64,000 nt of DNA. Origin: Candidatus Melainabacteria bacterium. GTDB taxonomy: Bacteria; Cyanobacteriota; Vampirovibrionia; Obscuribacterales; Obscuribacteraceae. Position numbers and translations under genes: made by a program. The stretch is from contig JABDBL010000001.1 in assembly GCA_013288645.1 (NCBI GenBank), positions 62,001-126,000 of the forward strand, read 5' to 3'. Positions within the stretch are counted from its first letter, which is position 1; every line of letters starts with the position of its first letter. The notes under the pieces are model-generated. The model saw nothing but the letters and a program-made list of their open reading frames with translations, did no database searches and had not been told where the DNA came from. Below are positions 35,896-44,888 of this stretch, in pieces.

Positions 35896-36147
35896 TCATT
35901 CTTTCACTCCCCGTCCTCTGGCATACGTATCGCTGCCAACGAGACTTTGATCCTTAGTAGGATAGATAATGCTTTCAATATATCCATGTTCTTTGTTTTC
36001 GCTTTCGTTATGATAGCTTCCCCAATAACTGGGACCGACTAGCTTTTTACTTTTGCATTGACGTTTGAAAAAACGCTCAGGTGAAGCAATTAAAAATATA
36101 GCTACAAAGGCTGCAATAGCCCCAAATAGGTATCCCACATGTTGCAT
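35896..36147 (-). CDS. Small membrane protein
   Basis: An 83-residue protein that starts at ATG 36147, favoured over an ATG 15 codons upstream because TGGAGA lies just ahead of it. One N-terminal transmembrane helix (YLFGAIAAFVAIFLIAS) is followed by a basic then polar tail with GPSYWGSY and many Tyr, Ser and Asp residues. No family recognised. It lies upstream of ruvA on the same strand, 69 bases away. Confidence 0.55.
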   Translation of the reverse strand: MQHVGYLFGAIAAFVAIFLIASPERFFKRQCKSKKLVGPSYWGSYHNESENKEHGYIESIIYPTKDQSLVGSDTYARGRGVKE

Positions 36148-36353
36148 ATTTTGATCTCCATAAAATAACCTCAAAAAATTAAACAGTGGCAAAGTTTAGC
36201 GTATACAGTTTGCATGTGTTGCCAGCTAGAAGGACATCTATACGCTTCTTAAAGATGCATACTTAATCAGATTATAATCATCGGTTTCTAGCTATATAAA
36301 GGCCATCCATGGTATATGAATACCTTTATATATCCATAATATTGTGTGACTAA

Positions 36354-36539
36354 GGCACTGCTAAGTTTGTTAGAGCTTCCGCTATTCCTATTACAATTCT
36401 CTTTAGTTATTTAGCTACTACATATGGTGCAGTTAACAGCGCCATGATTGCTGGGGCAGTATGTTTTATTCTGTCCCTTATTTCGATTTTGCCTATGGAA
36501 GAAACTTTTGCTAAAGACTTGAATTTTATTGAGGGTTGA
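36354..36539 (+). pseudogene. C-terminal remnant of a polytopic membrane protein (MFS-like)
   Basis: An open frame preceded directly by a stop codon and lacking a suitable start reads as a membrane-protein tail. It has KFVRASAIPITILFSYLATT, then SAMIAGAVCFILSLISILPM, and an acidic end (EETFAKDLNFIEG). This resembles the last two helices of a major facilitator transporter. The rest of the gene is absent. It ends two bases before the convergent patatin stop codon. The preceding 36148-36353 shows no gene. Confidence 0.45.
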
Positions 36540-36541
36540 GG

Positions 36542-37621
36542 TTACGGGACGGTTTCACTAGATATTTTTAGCTGACTTTTCTTGATCGCTTCTCTGATTG
36601 CTGGCAATGCTGCATAGGTTGCGTTCTCGCCTGCTTTAATAGTTGATTTGATATATTTTGTTTTTTTAGTAAAGATTGGCACGTGAGAAATATCGGGCAT
36701 GATTACTAGGTCAGTATTCTGTAAATAATGTTCGTCTACGATAGATATAACTATGTCGATAATTCTAGTTACAACATTTCTCACTGATCTATATTTTTTT
36801 GCAGGTTCTGGGTCTAATATTTCATCCACAGGAACAGCAATGACAATGTCTGCGCCGAACTGTCTAGCCGAAATCACAGGTAAATTAGAACTTATGCCTC
36901 CGTCGACATACAGTTTGCCATGAATTTCGACGGGGCGCACGATGGGCGAAATTGCCGAACTAGCTACAATGCAATCAGCTAAATCTCCTTTTGCTAACTT
37001 ATATGCTTTGCCGTCGAGTAGATTAGTAGCCAATGCAGCAAAAGGTGGATTTGTATTTTCAATCAGCTTTTTGTCTTCGGGTAGCCTTTTAGCTATGAAG
37101 GCACGAAATTTTTTTCCATCGAAGAGTCCTGCATAGGGTCTTTCTTGAAAAGTTAAAGTGCATGTTAGGTATTTAAGGGGCATCATGAGAACTGCCAAGG
37201 ATATGCAGCCAGGAGCAAAGGCTTTCTGCAATGATCCATCAACTAATAGTTTTTCAATATCGTCAAGCGGTACACCTGTGCAGTAAAGTCCCCCCACTAT
37301 AGAACCCATGCTGCAACCAGCAATATAGTCTATAGGGATACCTTCTTTTTGTAGAACCCTCAATACGCCAATATGGGCCACACCACGTATTCCGCCTCCT
37401 CCAAGAGCTAAAGCGATAGTGGGGCGATCCTTCACTCTTGGAGTTTTTACTATTTCACTATTTGGATCAATGAGAACCGGACTTACTGATCCGTGGATAA
37501 TTCCGTTTTTTTGTATTTTGCTAGGGTTAGCCCAAACTGAGCAGTTGCAGGCATTGTAGGGAAAGATGATAAAGGCAATAACAAGAAAGTTTTTTGCAGA
37601 CGACAACTGTTCATCTCCCAT
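36542..37621 (-). CDS. Patatin-like phospholipase
   Basis: A 359-residue exported protein with a signal-like start (NFLVIAFIIFPYNACNC). The patatin core has the oxyanion loop ALGGGGIRGVAHIGVL, the nucleophile elbow GCSMGS (Ser in GxSxG) and the catalytic Asp in VDGGISSNLPV. This Ser-Asp dyad hydrolyses acyl esters of phospholipids in relatives. The domain ends near residue 300 and a short tail follows. A TTG five codons inside (37606) with GGAG upstream is an alternative start. The substrate and whether it acts on own or host lipids are unknown. Confidence 0.9.
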   Translation of the reverse strand: MGDEQLSSAKNFLVIAFIIFPYNACNCSVWANPSKIQKNGIIHGSVSPVLIDPNSEIVKTPRVKDRPTIALALGGGGIRGVAHIGVLRVLQKEGIPIDYIAGCSMGSIVGGLYCTGVPLDDIEKLLVDGSLQKAFAPGCISLAVLMMPLKYLTCTLTFQERPYAGLFDGKKFRAFIAKRLPEDKKLIENTNPPFAALATNLLDGKAYKLAKGDLADCIVASSAISPIVRPVEIHGKLYVDGGISSNLPVISARQFGADIVIAVPVDEILDPEPAKKYRSVRNVVTRIIDIVISIVDEHYLQNTDLVIMPDISHVPIFTKKTKYIKSTIKAGENATYAALPAIREAIKKSQLKISSETVP

Positions 37622-37775
37622 ATTGTTTTAAGAATAAGATTATCCAATAATGTTGATTAAACAATCAATGTTCTTCTTCGCTATTTGTTCATTTATATTT
37701 TTCGCTTGAGATGTCCGATGTTTTTTTGCTAAGCTTAAGAATCTGCTGCGGGCAAAACCAAGAGGTTGTAATTAG

Positions 37776-38381
37776 ATGTTTTTTAAAAATGAAGTTTTAA
37801 ATCGGTTGTCAGCTTTGCTGCTTAGTGTTTTCGTCTCTAGCAATATATTTGTCTTATCTTCATTTGCTCAAGGTGATGACATTGATGTCAGGATTAAGAG
37901 ACAAATGAGGCGCATTAATAATGGTGAACAAGCGCGAAGTCTGGAGCCAAAACAAGCAAAGCAATTAAAAAATACGTTAAATGACATTGCTCTTCAGGTT
38001 GAAGTTGCGCGGAAAAAAGGCAACGGTAAATTAACTGAGAACCAAATAACAAAATTTGATAACGATTTAAATCAGAACTTCAATTATATACAAACTCAAT
38101 TAGGTGCTGGCAAAAAAATGAAAGTGCCAAGTAGCGCATTGGGACCAAGTTGGGCCACCAGTACTGATGGCGCACAGGATCCTCAAGTATTGCGTCGACA
38201 GATGAAAGCACAGTCGCAGAGACATCAAAAACAATATGAGCAAGCAATGCAGCAAGTGCAAGAAATGCAGCAACAACAATACGAGAAGGATATGCTAAAG
38301 ACGTTGGGTCAACAAAGACCACAAATTTTGAATAATAAAAAAGAGTTGGAAAAAGTCCGCGAAGAAACAGGGGCTAATTAG
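37776..38381 (+). CDS. Secreted coiled-coil hypothetical protein
   Basis: A 201-residue exported protein with signal peptide ending near VLSSFAQG. The mature part is basic and helical, with a Gln- and Met-rich coiled coil at the C-terminal end (QMKAQSQRHQKQYEQAMQQV). No known domain. It is followed 14 bases later by the DJ-1-like gene and may share its transcript. Confidence 0.6.
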   Translation: MFFKNEVLNRLSALLLSVFVSSNIFVLSSFAQGDDIDVRIKRQMRRINNGEQARSLEPKQAKQLKNTLNDIALQVEVARKKGNGKLTENQITKFDNDLNQNFNYIQTQLGAGKKMKVPSSALGPSWATSTDGAQDPQVLRRQMKAQSQRHQKQYEQAMQQVQEMQQQQYEKDMLKTLGQQRPQILNNKKELEKVREETGAN

Positions 38382-38395
38382 TCGTCGGAATTTCT

Positions 38396-38992
38396 ATGAA
38401 TATCCAAGCTCTAATTTATGATGGTTTCGATGAGCTAGATGTGATCGGTGTGTATGAGCCTTTGAGAATGGCTGGCTTTAATGTTGCCTTACTGAGTTTA
38501 CACAAGCAAGAGATAATAAAAACCGCCCATGGACTGAGGATACATTCTGATGGTATTTTGAATTTAGAAAATAAACCGGACATTTTAATAGTACCTGGTG
38601 GTGGTTGGGTAAATCGGTCTCCACAAGGAGCTTGGATAGAAGCAAAGAAGGAAGATCTTTTGCAAACACTGGTCTCATTTCATAAAGCTGGTGTAGTGAT
38701 GACTTCTGTGTGTACGGGGGCAATGCTTTTGGCGAAGGCAGGACTTTTGGCTGGACGGCCGGCAACTACTAATGATGAAGCAATAGAAGAATTACGTCTA
38801 AGTGGAGCCAAAGTCATAACTGCTCGAGTGGTTGATGACGATGACATAGTTACCGCAGGCGGTATCACTTCTAGTCTTGATTTAGGACTTTGGCTGATTA
38901 AAAGATTTGCCGGACAGGATAAGGCAAACGAAATATCTAAGCGATTGGAATTTGAAGCAAGAAGTCCTGTCTGGACTCGTAATAGCAATTAA
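38396..38992 (+). CDS. DJ-1/PfpI family protein (isonitrile hydratase-like)
   Basis: A 198-residue cytoplasmic protein of the class I glutamine amidotransferase-like fold. The nucleophile is C106 in TSVCTGAMLLAKAGLL, and an acidic residue in FDELDVIG (near 11-15) matches the position used by isonitrile hydratases and other DJ-1 relatives. Family members act as isonitrile hydratases, glyoxalases or chaperones, and are also found as regulators. Substrate cannot be told. It has the full length of single-domain members and no DNA-binding extension. Confidence 0.88.
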   Translation: MNIQALIYDGFDELDVIGVYEPLRMAGFNVALLSLHKQEIIKTAHGLRIHSDGILNLENKPDILIVPGGGWVNRSPQGAWIEAKKEDLLQTLVSFHKAGVVMTSVCTGAMLLAKAGLLAGRPATTNDEAIEELRLSGAKVITARVVDDDDIVTAGGITSSLDLGLWLIKRFAGQDKANEISKRLEFEARSPVWTRNSN

Positions 38993-38993
38993 T

Positions 38994-39458
38994 TTAATCA
39001 TTTTCGTAATTAAGTGCCAAATATTCTTTTAACTCCAGTGCTCTATCCTTGACTAAATTGACTCGATCTTGCGCACACTCAACACGATATAGGCTGCCTG
39101 AAAAATTTCCACTCATATGATTGAGGAGCTTTAATTCTTTGTCTCTATATTTTATCCATTCTAACTGAGAGGCTTTGAGCAGCTCTTTACCAGCGGGAGA
39201 CAATTCTTGCATCAACTCCAAATAATTCTTTTCAAGTTCGTTTCCCCAGCTCTCGTATGCCTTAGCTGTGCAATTGATCACGTTTATGGTACTGGGATCT
39301 TTTCTTATACAATCTTCTTGTTTTTTGTCAATCGGATATATGGTTGTTTCTTTCTCAGACGATTTACAAATAGATGCAGAATGAGTATCCGTCAATGAAA
39401 AACGGATATAGGAAATTAAAACACCGGCAATCAAAAATGATTTCAAATAGCTAGTCAT
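38994..39458 (-). CDS. LprI-like (DUF1311) secreted protein
   Basis: A 154-residue exported protein with signal peptide (FLIAGVLISYIRFSL). Its core follows the DUF1311/LprI pattern: Cys in INCTAKAYESWGNELEKNY, then LKASQLEWIKYRDKEL and a C-terminal Cys in VECAQDRVNLVKDRALEL. LprI in Mycobacterium inhibits lysozyme; many relatives have unknown roles. Four Cys-related positions and the periplasmic location fit. The start has AAGGAG upstream. It is convergent with the DJ-1-like gene, only one base apart. Confidence 0.8.
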   Translation of the reverse strand: MTSYLKSFLIAGVLISYIRFSLTDTHSASICKSSEKETTIYPIDKKQEDCIRKDPSTINVINCTAKAYESWGNELEKNYLELMQELSPAGKELLKASQLEWIKYRDKELKLLNHMSGNFSGSLYRVECAQDRVNLVKDRALELKEYLALNYEND

Positions 39459-39698
39459 TTTATCTTTCTCCTTTAAGGGTTAGATTCTTTTGTCATGATA
39501 GAAGTGGTGGAAGTTAGAGTAGGTATTTTGTTTATTATGGAGGGATTTGATAAACATCATATTCTGAATTGATCCCTTTAGACCATCAAAATCTTGTGCT
39601 TGAAATAATGTTTAGACATTATTATATTGGCAACTATGCATAGAACTATAGTTATGCGTCCCAATGTATAATGCTCGATTAGTAGTAGGAGCAGATAA

Positions 39699-41306
39699 AT
39701 GTACGATATCGTAATCCGTAATGGTACTATATATGATGGCAGCGGGCAAGATTCCTATGTGGGCGATATAGCTTTACGAAATCAATTTATTGAAAAAATT
39801 GAGACAAGCATTACTGATTGTGGCAAAATCGAAATGGATGCTACAGATCTTGCTGTAGCTCCTGGTTTTATAAATATGCTTAGTTGGGCTAATGAATCAC
39901 TAATTGCAGATGGACGTTCTCAAAGCGATATTAGACAAGGTGTTACTTTGGAGGTGATGGGCGAAGGTAATTCAATGGGACCTTGGAATGAAGCTTTGAA
40001 GAAAGATCGTATATCAAGACAAGGTGATATTAAATACAATATTGAATGGACTAAACTTTCGCAATACCTTCATTTTTTAGTTAAGCGCGGCATATCTTGT
40101 AATATCGGTTCTTTTGTAGGTGCTACTACTGTTAGACGCTATGTTGTTGGGGATGAGAATCGAGAACCCACGGCTGCCGAGCTTAAGCAAATGCAAGATC
40201 TGGTTAGCGAAGCTATGCGTGAAGGCGCTTTTGGCGTTTCTTCGGCTTTAATTTATGCCCCTGCTGCCTATGCTAAGACTGATGAGCTTATTGCACTGGC
40301 TATTGCTGCAGCTGAATATGGTGGGATGTATTGTTCACATTTGCGTAGTGAAGGCAGCGCCTTTCTTGAAGCATTGGATGAGTTTTTAGAAATAGCAAAA
40401 ACGGCAAATATAAAAGCCGAAATTTATCATCTTAAGGTAGCGGGCAGACCTAATTGGTCAAAGATTGATCAGGCAATAGCTAAAATTGAAGATGCCAGAA
40501 AGAAAGGCTTAAAGGTCACAGCATCTATGTATATGTATACAGCAGCGGCTACAGGTTTTGATGCTGCTATGCCAACTTGGGTGCAAGAGGGAGGCGAAAA
40601 GCAATGGATAGAAAGGCTTAAAGATCCTACTATTCGTGAAAGACTAATTGGTGAAATGAAAATAGATAGCAAAGAATGGGAAAATGGACTGTTGCATGCT
40701 GGACCTGAAGGTATCTTGCTGGTTGAATTTAAGAATGAAAAACTAAAGCCATTGATAGGGAAAACGTTAGCTAAAGTAGCAAAAGCGCGGGGCAAATCGC
40801 CTGAAGAAACGATTATGGATTTAATACTCGAAGACCATAGTCAGGTTGGTGTTGTTTATTTTTGGATGTCTGAAGATAATGTGCGTAAACAATTAAGTTT
40901 GCCTTGGGTGAGCTTTTGTTCTGATTCTTCCTCTTTGGCAACTGAAGGAATATTTCTCAAATCTAGTAAACATCCAAGAGCCTACGGTAATGTAGCTCGT
41001 TTGCTAGGTAAATATGTAAGAGAGGAAAAAATTATTACTATGGCTGAAGCAATAAGAAGATTAACAGCACTACCAGCCAGTAATTTAGGATTAGACAGAC
41101 GAGGAAGTTTAAAACCTGGCTATTTTGCTGACGTGGTTGTTTTTGATCCAGCAAAGATCGCCGATCTTTCCACCTACGAAAAACCACATCAATATTCAAT
41201 TGGTGTTGAACATGTTTTTGTTAATGGCACTCAAGTGTTAAAAGATGGCGAACATACTGGTGCTCTTCCTGGGCAAGTAGTTAACGGACCTGGTAAAGCT
41301 CTATAA
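39699..41306 (+). CDS. Amidohydrolase, N-acyl-D-amino-acid deacylase family variant
   Basis: A 535-residue protein of the D-aminoacylase family. The N-terminal beta-sandwich (YDIVIRNGTIYDGSG) and the C-terminal one (GSLKPGYFADVVVFDPAKI) flank a TIM barrel. His residues in YCSHLRSEGSAF and YHLKVAGRPNW and Asp in SFCSDSSSLATEG match metal and catalytic positions. However, the first metal motif HxH after PGF is replaced by INMLSWANES, and the Cys ligand region reads GEGNSMGP. This variant is seen widely and may act on a different amide. AGGAG precedes the ATG. It is followed 13 bases later by the aspartic protease gene, suggesting one transcript. Confidence 0.85.
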   Translation: MYDIVIRNGTIYDGSGQDSYVGDIALRNQFIEKIETSITDCGKIEMDATDLAVAPGFINMLSWANESLIADGRSQSDIRQGVTLEVMGEGNSMGPWNEALKKDRISRQGDIKYNIEWTKLSQYLHFLVKRGISCNIGSFVGATTVRRYVVGDENREPTAAELKQMQDLVSEAMREGAFGVSSALIYAPAAYAKTDELIALAIAAAEYGGMYCSHLRSEGSAFLEALDEFLEIAKTANIKAEIYHLKVAGRPNWSKIDQAIAKIEDARKKGLKVTASMYMYTAAATGFDAAMPTWVQEGGEKQWIERLKDPTIRERLIGEMKIDSKEWENGLLHAGPEGILLVEFKNEKLKPLIGKTLAKVAKARGKSPEETIMDLILEDHSQVGVVYFWMSEDNVRKQLSLPWVSFCSDSSSLATEGIFLKSSKHPRAYGNVARLLGKYVREEKIITMAEAIRRLTALPASNLGLDRRGSLKPGYFADVVVFDPAKIADLSTYEKPHQYSIGVEHVFVNGTQVLKDGEHTGALPGQVVNGPGKAL

Positions 41307-41319
41307 GAACGAATAATCA

Positions 41320-42276
41320 ATGTTTATTAAATCTAAGCGTTCTATATTGATATTTTGTATTGCTTTAATTCTTCTGACTGGTTCTCTGGTTATAGCAGTG
41401 AGTGTGCTTCCAATGGAAGTTGCAGGAATAAATCGCCCACTTTATAAATGGGTCGACGACTTGTGGAAATCCATATGGGACGACCACCTGTTCGCACAAC
41501 AATTGAGATCTCATTCCATTTTGATTCCATTTGAACTTCTCCCGGGTAGCAATTGTCCGCTTGTCCAAGTCAGGCTCGATAAGACTCCAGAGGTTCCATT
41601 TCTCTTAGATACAGGCTGTGACTCACTCCTCATTGATCCAAGCTTGATAAAACATCATCCTATCATAAGAACTCAGATAAATTTCAAATCAAGCCTCGGA
41701 GGCAGTCCAGTGTGCGAGGCTACTAATCTAGACACTATTTCGTTTGGAGAAGTAGTTCTGCATCGCAAGGTTGCTTTTATTTACAGTATAGATAGGCACC
41801 TATGGCCATTCTGCGGCATACTTGGATCTACTGCGCTCAGAGATAAATGCTTTACTGTTGATTACAAAAAGAAGCGCCTTATCTTTCGCAATTCAGATCA
41901 AATAAGTACTCAAGAACAATTTGTGCCTTTTGTTGACGAGGGCAGTCTCGATTCATTCTGGGAGCGCGTTGTGCCATCACTTAATGCTCCAACCCCGTTG
42001 GTCAGAGCTGAATTAGATGGACATGAAATGGTTTTCTTGGTTGATACTGGTACTATGTACAATTATATTTCCAAGATTTCCTACGAACATCTGGCAGGCA
42101 AGGATGGTAAAGGATTCAAATTTCTAAAGATTGGGACGGAAACATTCCAGAATCCTACCTTCCAAATTGCACCATACTTGCCTAGAGGAATGGGAATTTT
42201 AGGTTCGACTTTCCTAAAAAACTTTCGCACTACGTTTGATTACACAAATAGACGAATTTTTTTCCAAAAGAACTGA
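41320..42276 (+). CDS. Two-lobed aspartic protease-like protein
   Basis: A 318-residue membrane-anchored protein (N-terminal helix RSILIFCIALILLTGSLVIA). It contains two similar lobes, each with an active-site triad: D97 in FLLDTGCDSLLID and D242 in VFLVDTGTMYNYIS. Each lobe ends with a GILGST box (GILGSTALRDKCF near 165; GILGSTFLKNF near 300). The two DTG triads in one chain give a pepsin-like arrangement, arising from duplication of a retropepsin-like domain. It should be exposed outside the membrane. Bacterial aspartic proteases of this kind are uncommon; substrate unknown. Confidence 0.78.
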   Translation: MFIKSKRSILIFCIALILLTGSLVIAVSVLPMEVAGINRPLYKWVDDLWKSIWDDHLFAQQLRSHSILIPFELLPGSNCPLVQVRLDKTPEVPFLLDTGCDSLLIDPSLIKHHPIIRTQINFKSSLGGSPVCEATNLDTISFGEVVLHRKVAFIYSIDRHLWPFCGILGSTALRDKCFTVDYKKKRLIFRNSDQISTQEQFVPFVDEGSLDSFWERVVPSLNAPTPLVRAELDGHEMVFLVDTGTMYNYISKISYEHLAGKDGKGFKFLKIGTETFQNPTFQIAPYLPRGMGILGSTFLKNFRTTFDYTNRRIFFQKN

Positions 42277-42555
42277 TCGCTATTGTGTTCAACTGATGAA
42301 TAGTAATATTGAACAAGCCTAAGCCTCTGTTGATTCGCTTGATACAATGGAAAAATCATGTAAATTCCATAAGCTCATTCTCATCATACTTGCCCACGTA
42401 TTTTTGATCAATTTTCAGCACAAATCAACTTGTCATCAAATTAAACAAGTTTTGCCAGTTGATTAATAGCTATAGGTTTTTTAGAATGTTTAGGTATGTC
42501 TGAATGTTGGTACACTTAAAATACAATCAGTCAGTATAAGAATTTTAGTTAGTCT

Positions 42556-42813
42556 ATGAATGACCAAAAAAACAACCAAATCTTAGTAGCCTGTCTTATG
42601 GGGATAGTTAGTGGTGTAAGTTTCGGTTTAATCTGTGCTATGCAAGATGGTGGTGGCTGGCATAAGGCGATTGTTACTGGGATTCCATGCGGTCTTGCAA
42701 TGATGTTGTTCTCAGTTGTACGATCGTATAAATTAAGTCGTTGGTTTTGGGTTGGTGTTTTAGCTATAGGACTGGGGGTTAGAGTTTGTTTAGGGAAATT
42801 GTTTGGCATGTGA
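42556..42813 (+). CDS. Small membrane protein
   Basis: An 85-residue protein with two or three hydrophobic helices (LVACLMGIVSGVSFGLICAM, GIPCGLAMMLFSVV, WFWVGVLAIGLGVRV). No family recognised. The opposite strand is also open across this region, but its translation is polar and not protein-like, so the plus strand is preferred. No clear ribosome binding site. Confidence 0.5.
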   Translation: MNDQKNNQILVACLMGIVSGVSFGLICAMQDGGGWHKAIVTGIPCGLAMMLFSVVRSYKLSRWFWVGVLAIGLGVRVCLGKLFGM

Positions 42814-42871
42814 GAATTCGAACGGACTTACTACCCGAAAATTCAATGGCTGCGAATAGGAAGCGAATAAT

Positions 42872-43129
42872 ATGATGCTCAAACCACGTTATATAGTGCT
42901 TATATGTTTAATTGTTTTAGTTGCTGTCTTAGATGCTAGTGCTGTATATTTTCATGCTGCCCCAAAGCTTGTCCAAAAGATCGCCACCTCAGAGGTTTCT
43001 TATCCGGCAAACTACGTTGAAGGCTATATTATAGGTAACTTTGTTGGTAGGTTTATTGCTCATGTAGTTCCCTTGACACTTTTAGTCTTGGGAGGTAGCT
43101 GGCTTTATCGTAAACTATTTAAGAAGTGA
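42872..43129 (+). CDS. Small membrane protein
   Basis: An 85-residue protein with an N-terminal signal-anchor (YIVLICLIVLVAVLDASAV) and a second hydrophobic helix at the C-terminus (AHVVPLTLLVLGGSWLY) with a basic end. No family recognised. It follows the small membrane gene at 42556 by 58 bases; both may belong together. Confidence 0.5.
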   Translation: MMLKPRYIVLICLIVLVAVLDASAVYFHAAPKLVQKIATSEVSYPANYVEGYIIGNFVGRFIAHVVPLTLLVLGGSWLYRKLFKK

Positions 43130-43209
43130 GCGGTTAGAAAGAAGACCTATACTAGATGATCGTCAATCACACAAAACTTACAATGCATCAATGCATGAGC
43201 AACAGAAAT

Positions 43210-43258
43210 TTGACTTAATGTCCATATTAATGTACCTTAATACATATAAGGAACATTA
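43210..43258 (+). promoter_or_regulatory. hipBA promoter region with operator palindrome
   Basis: TAATGTACCTTA (43228-43239) and TAAGGAACATTA (43247-43258) form an inverted repeat with 11 of 12 matching positions around a seven-base spacer. A further half-site TAATGTCC lies at 43216-43223. The palindrome ends two bases before the hipB start. A TTGACT -35-like box is at 43210-43215; the -10 is unclear. This fits operators bound by HipB for autorepression. Confidence 0.65.
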
Positions 43259-43260
43259 TA

Positions 43261-43632
43261 GTGAACATTAAGGTATCCAAAAATAAAATTTCTGCAACGG
43301 CACCTATACCCGTAATGCGCGCGCTTCGGAAACTGGGACACGATGTTCGTGATGCTCGTCGTCGCCGTCGCATACCTATGTCCATACTGGCGGAACGGGC
43401 TTCTATCAGCCGGACGACCTTAAACAAAGTTGAGAAAGGTGATCCAGGTGTCTGCCTGGGTATTTATGCCACAGTGCTCTTCATTCTGGGAATGATAGAC
43501 CGGCTGGCTGATCTGGCAGATCTTGAGCATGATGCTATTGGGCTTGAGCTCGATGAGGAGCACCTGCCAAAACGCATTCGGCTTTCGCACAGGCAGAAAC
43601 CCATCAAGGCGAAAAGCACAGGCGGTAAGTAA
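43261..43632 (+). CDS. hipB: HipB-like antitoxin, XRE-family regulator
   Basis: A 123-residue protein starting at GTG 43261, with a helix-turn-helix of the XRE type (LGHDVRDARRRRRIPMSILA, then SISRTTLNKVEKGDPGV; residues about 25-75). It has an acidic C-terminal tail. HipB binds and inhibits the HipA kinase and represses the operon through operators like the palindrome just upstream. Its stop codon overlaps the hipA start by one base. GC content is clearly higher than in the flanking genes. Confidence 0.85.
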   Translation: MNIKVSKNKISATAPIPVMRALRKLGHDVRDARRRRRIPMSILAERASISRTTLNKVEKGDPGVCLGIYATVLFILGMIDRLADLADLEHDAIGLELDEEHLPKRIRLSHRQKPIKAKSTGGK

Positions 43633-44888
43633 TGGAAAAAGACGTTCTAGTATACATAGATTTACTGGGCACACCGCACCTGGTGGGACGGTTATGGGCA
43701 CGTACGCGCAAGGAAAGAGAGAGCACTACTTTTGAATATGACAGCAACTGGCTCACTCATCCTGATCGTTTTTCTCTGGAACCAGCCTTAAAGCTCGGAC
43801 CTGGCCCTTTTCATACGCCATCCGATAAACCTCTGTTTGGCGCCATCGGTGATTCGGCGCCGGATCGCTGGGGACGTGCTTTGATGCGACGCGCTGAGCA
43901 CCGGCGTGTGAAACAACAGGGGCAGACACCGCGTACCATGAGGGAAATCGATTACCTGCTTATGGTAGATGATGAAAGCCGGCTCGGTGCTTTGCGTTTT
44001 GCTGAGCGCGAAGGAGGACCCTTTCTTGCCGAGCCTGCACCAAATAGGATACCACCTTTTGTCGAATTGCCGCGTCTCCTTTCAGCGGCCGAACATATTT
44101 TGAGTGATTCTGATACAGATGAAGATTTACGTTTGCTTTTGGCTCCTGGTTCGTCGCTTGGCGGAGCTCGTCCCAAGGCATCGGTGAGGGACCGCGATGG
44201 TCATCTTGCCATCGCTAAATTTCCAAACAAACAAGACGAGATTAATACTGTTTTGTGGGAGGCTGTGGCTTTAACACTTGCGGCAAAGGCTAATATTGCA
44301 GTGCCCACTTGGCGGCTTGAAAGGGTTGCCAAAAAATCCGTGCTCTTGCTGCGCCGTTTTGATCGAATGGATGGAATGCGACTACCATTCTTATCAGCAA
44401 TGAGCATGCTTGATGCCAAAGACAATGAACCTCGCAGCTACCTCGAATTTGTCGATGTGTTGCGTCAGCATGGTGCGGTGCCAAAGGAAGATATGCATGC
44501 ACTATGGCGACGGATTGTGTTCAGCATCCTGATCTCAAATACAGACGATCATCTGCGCAATCACGGTTTTCTGTATACTGGTCCTGCTGGATGGCGATTG
44601 TCCCCAGCTTATGATTTGAATCCCGTACCTGTCGACATAAAACCGCGCATCTTGAGTACAGCGATCAATCTTGATGACAGCAAAGCCTCATTGAAATTAA
44701 TATTAGAGGTGGCTTCGTATTTCGAACTAGATCAAAACGAGGCCAGCCATATAGCAGCGCAAGTAGCAAGAGCTGTTAGTGCGTGGCGTCTGGTGGCGGC
44801 AAAGCGTGAACTTACTAGGGTAGAAATTGACCGCATGGCATCGGCCTTCGAGCATGAAGATCTCAAAGCTGCATTAGCTCTTACTTGA
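43632..44888 (+). CDS. hipA: HipA-like serine/threonine kinase toxin
   Basis: A 418-residue kinase toxin. The N-terminal Couple_hipA region (LFGAIGDSAPDRWGRALM) is followed by the Gly-rich loop PGSSLGGARPKA, whose Ser is an autophosphorylation site in the E. coli protein. The ATP-binding and catalytic residues lie in SNTDDHLRNHGF, and LSPAYDLNPVP follows. In E. coli HipA phosphorylates glutamyl-tRNA synthetase and triggers dormancy; other HipA kinases hit other synthetases. It is complete. GC-rich codon use sets it apart from neighbours and points to transfer. The downstream DNA begins directly with a truncated alcohol dehydrogenase. Confidence 0.93.
   Translation: MEKDVLVYIDLLGTPHLVGRLWARTRKERESTTFEYDSNWLTHPDRFSLEPALKLGPGPFHTPSDKPLFGAIGDSAPDRWGRALMRRAEHRRVKQQGQTPRTMREIDYLLMVDDESRLGALRFAEREGGPFLAEPAPNRIPPFVELPRLLSAAEHILSDSDTDEDLRLLLAPGSSLGGARPKASVRDRDGHLAIAKFPNKQDEINTVLWEAVALTLAAKANIAVPTWRLERVAKKSVLLLRRFDRMDGMRLPFLSAMSMLDAKDNEPRSYLEFVDVLRQHGAVPKEDMHALWRRIVFSILISNTDDHLRNHGFLYTGPAGWRLSPAYDLNPVPVDIKPRILSTAINLDDSKASLKLILEVASYFELDQNEASHIAAQVARAVSAWRLVAAKRELTRVEIDRMASAFEHEDLKAALALT

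Noticed and set aside
42549-42809. Minus-strand ORF opposite the small membrane gene
   Set aside because: The plus-strand reading has coherent membrane helices, the minus-strand translation is polar and Pro-rich.
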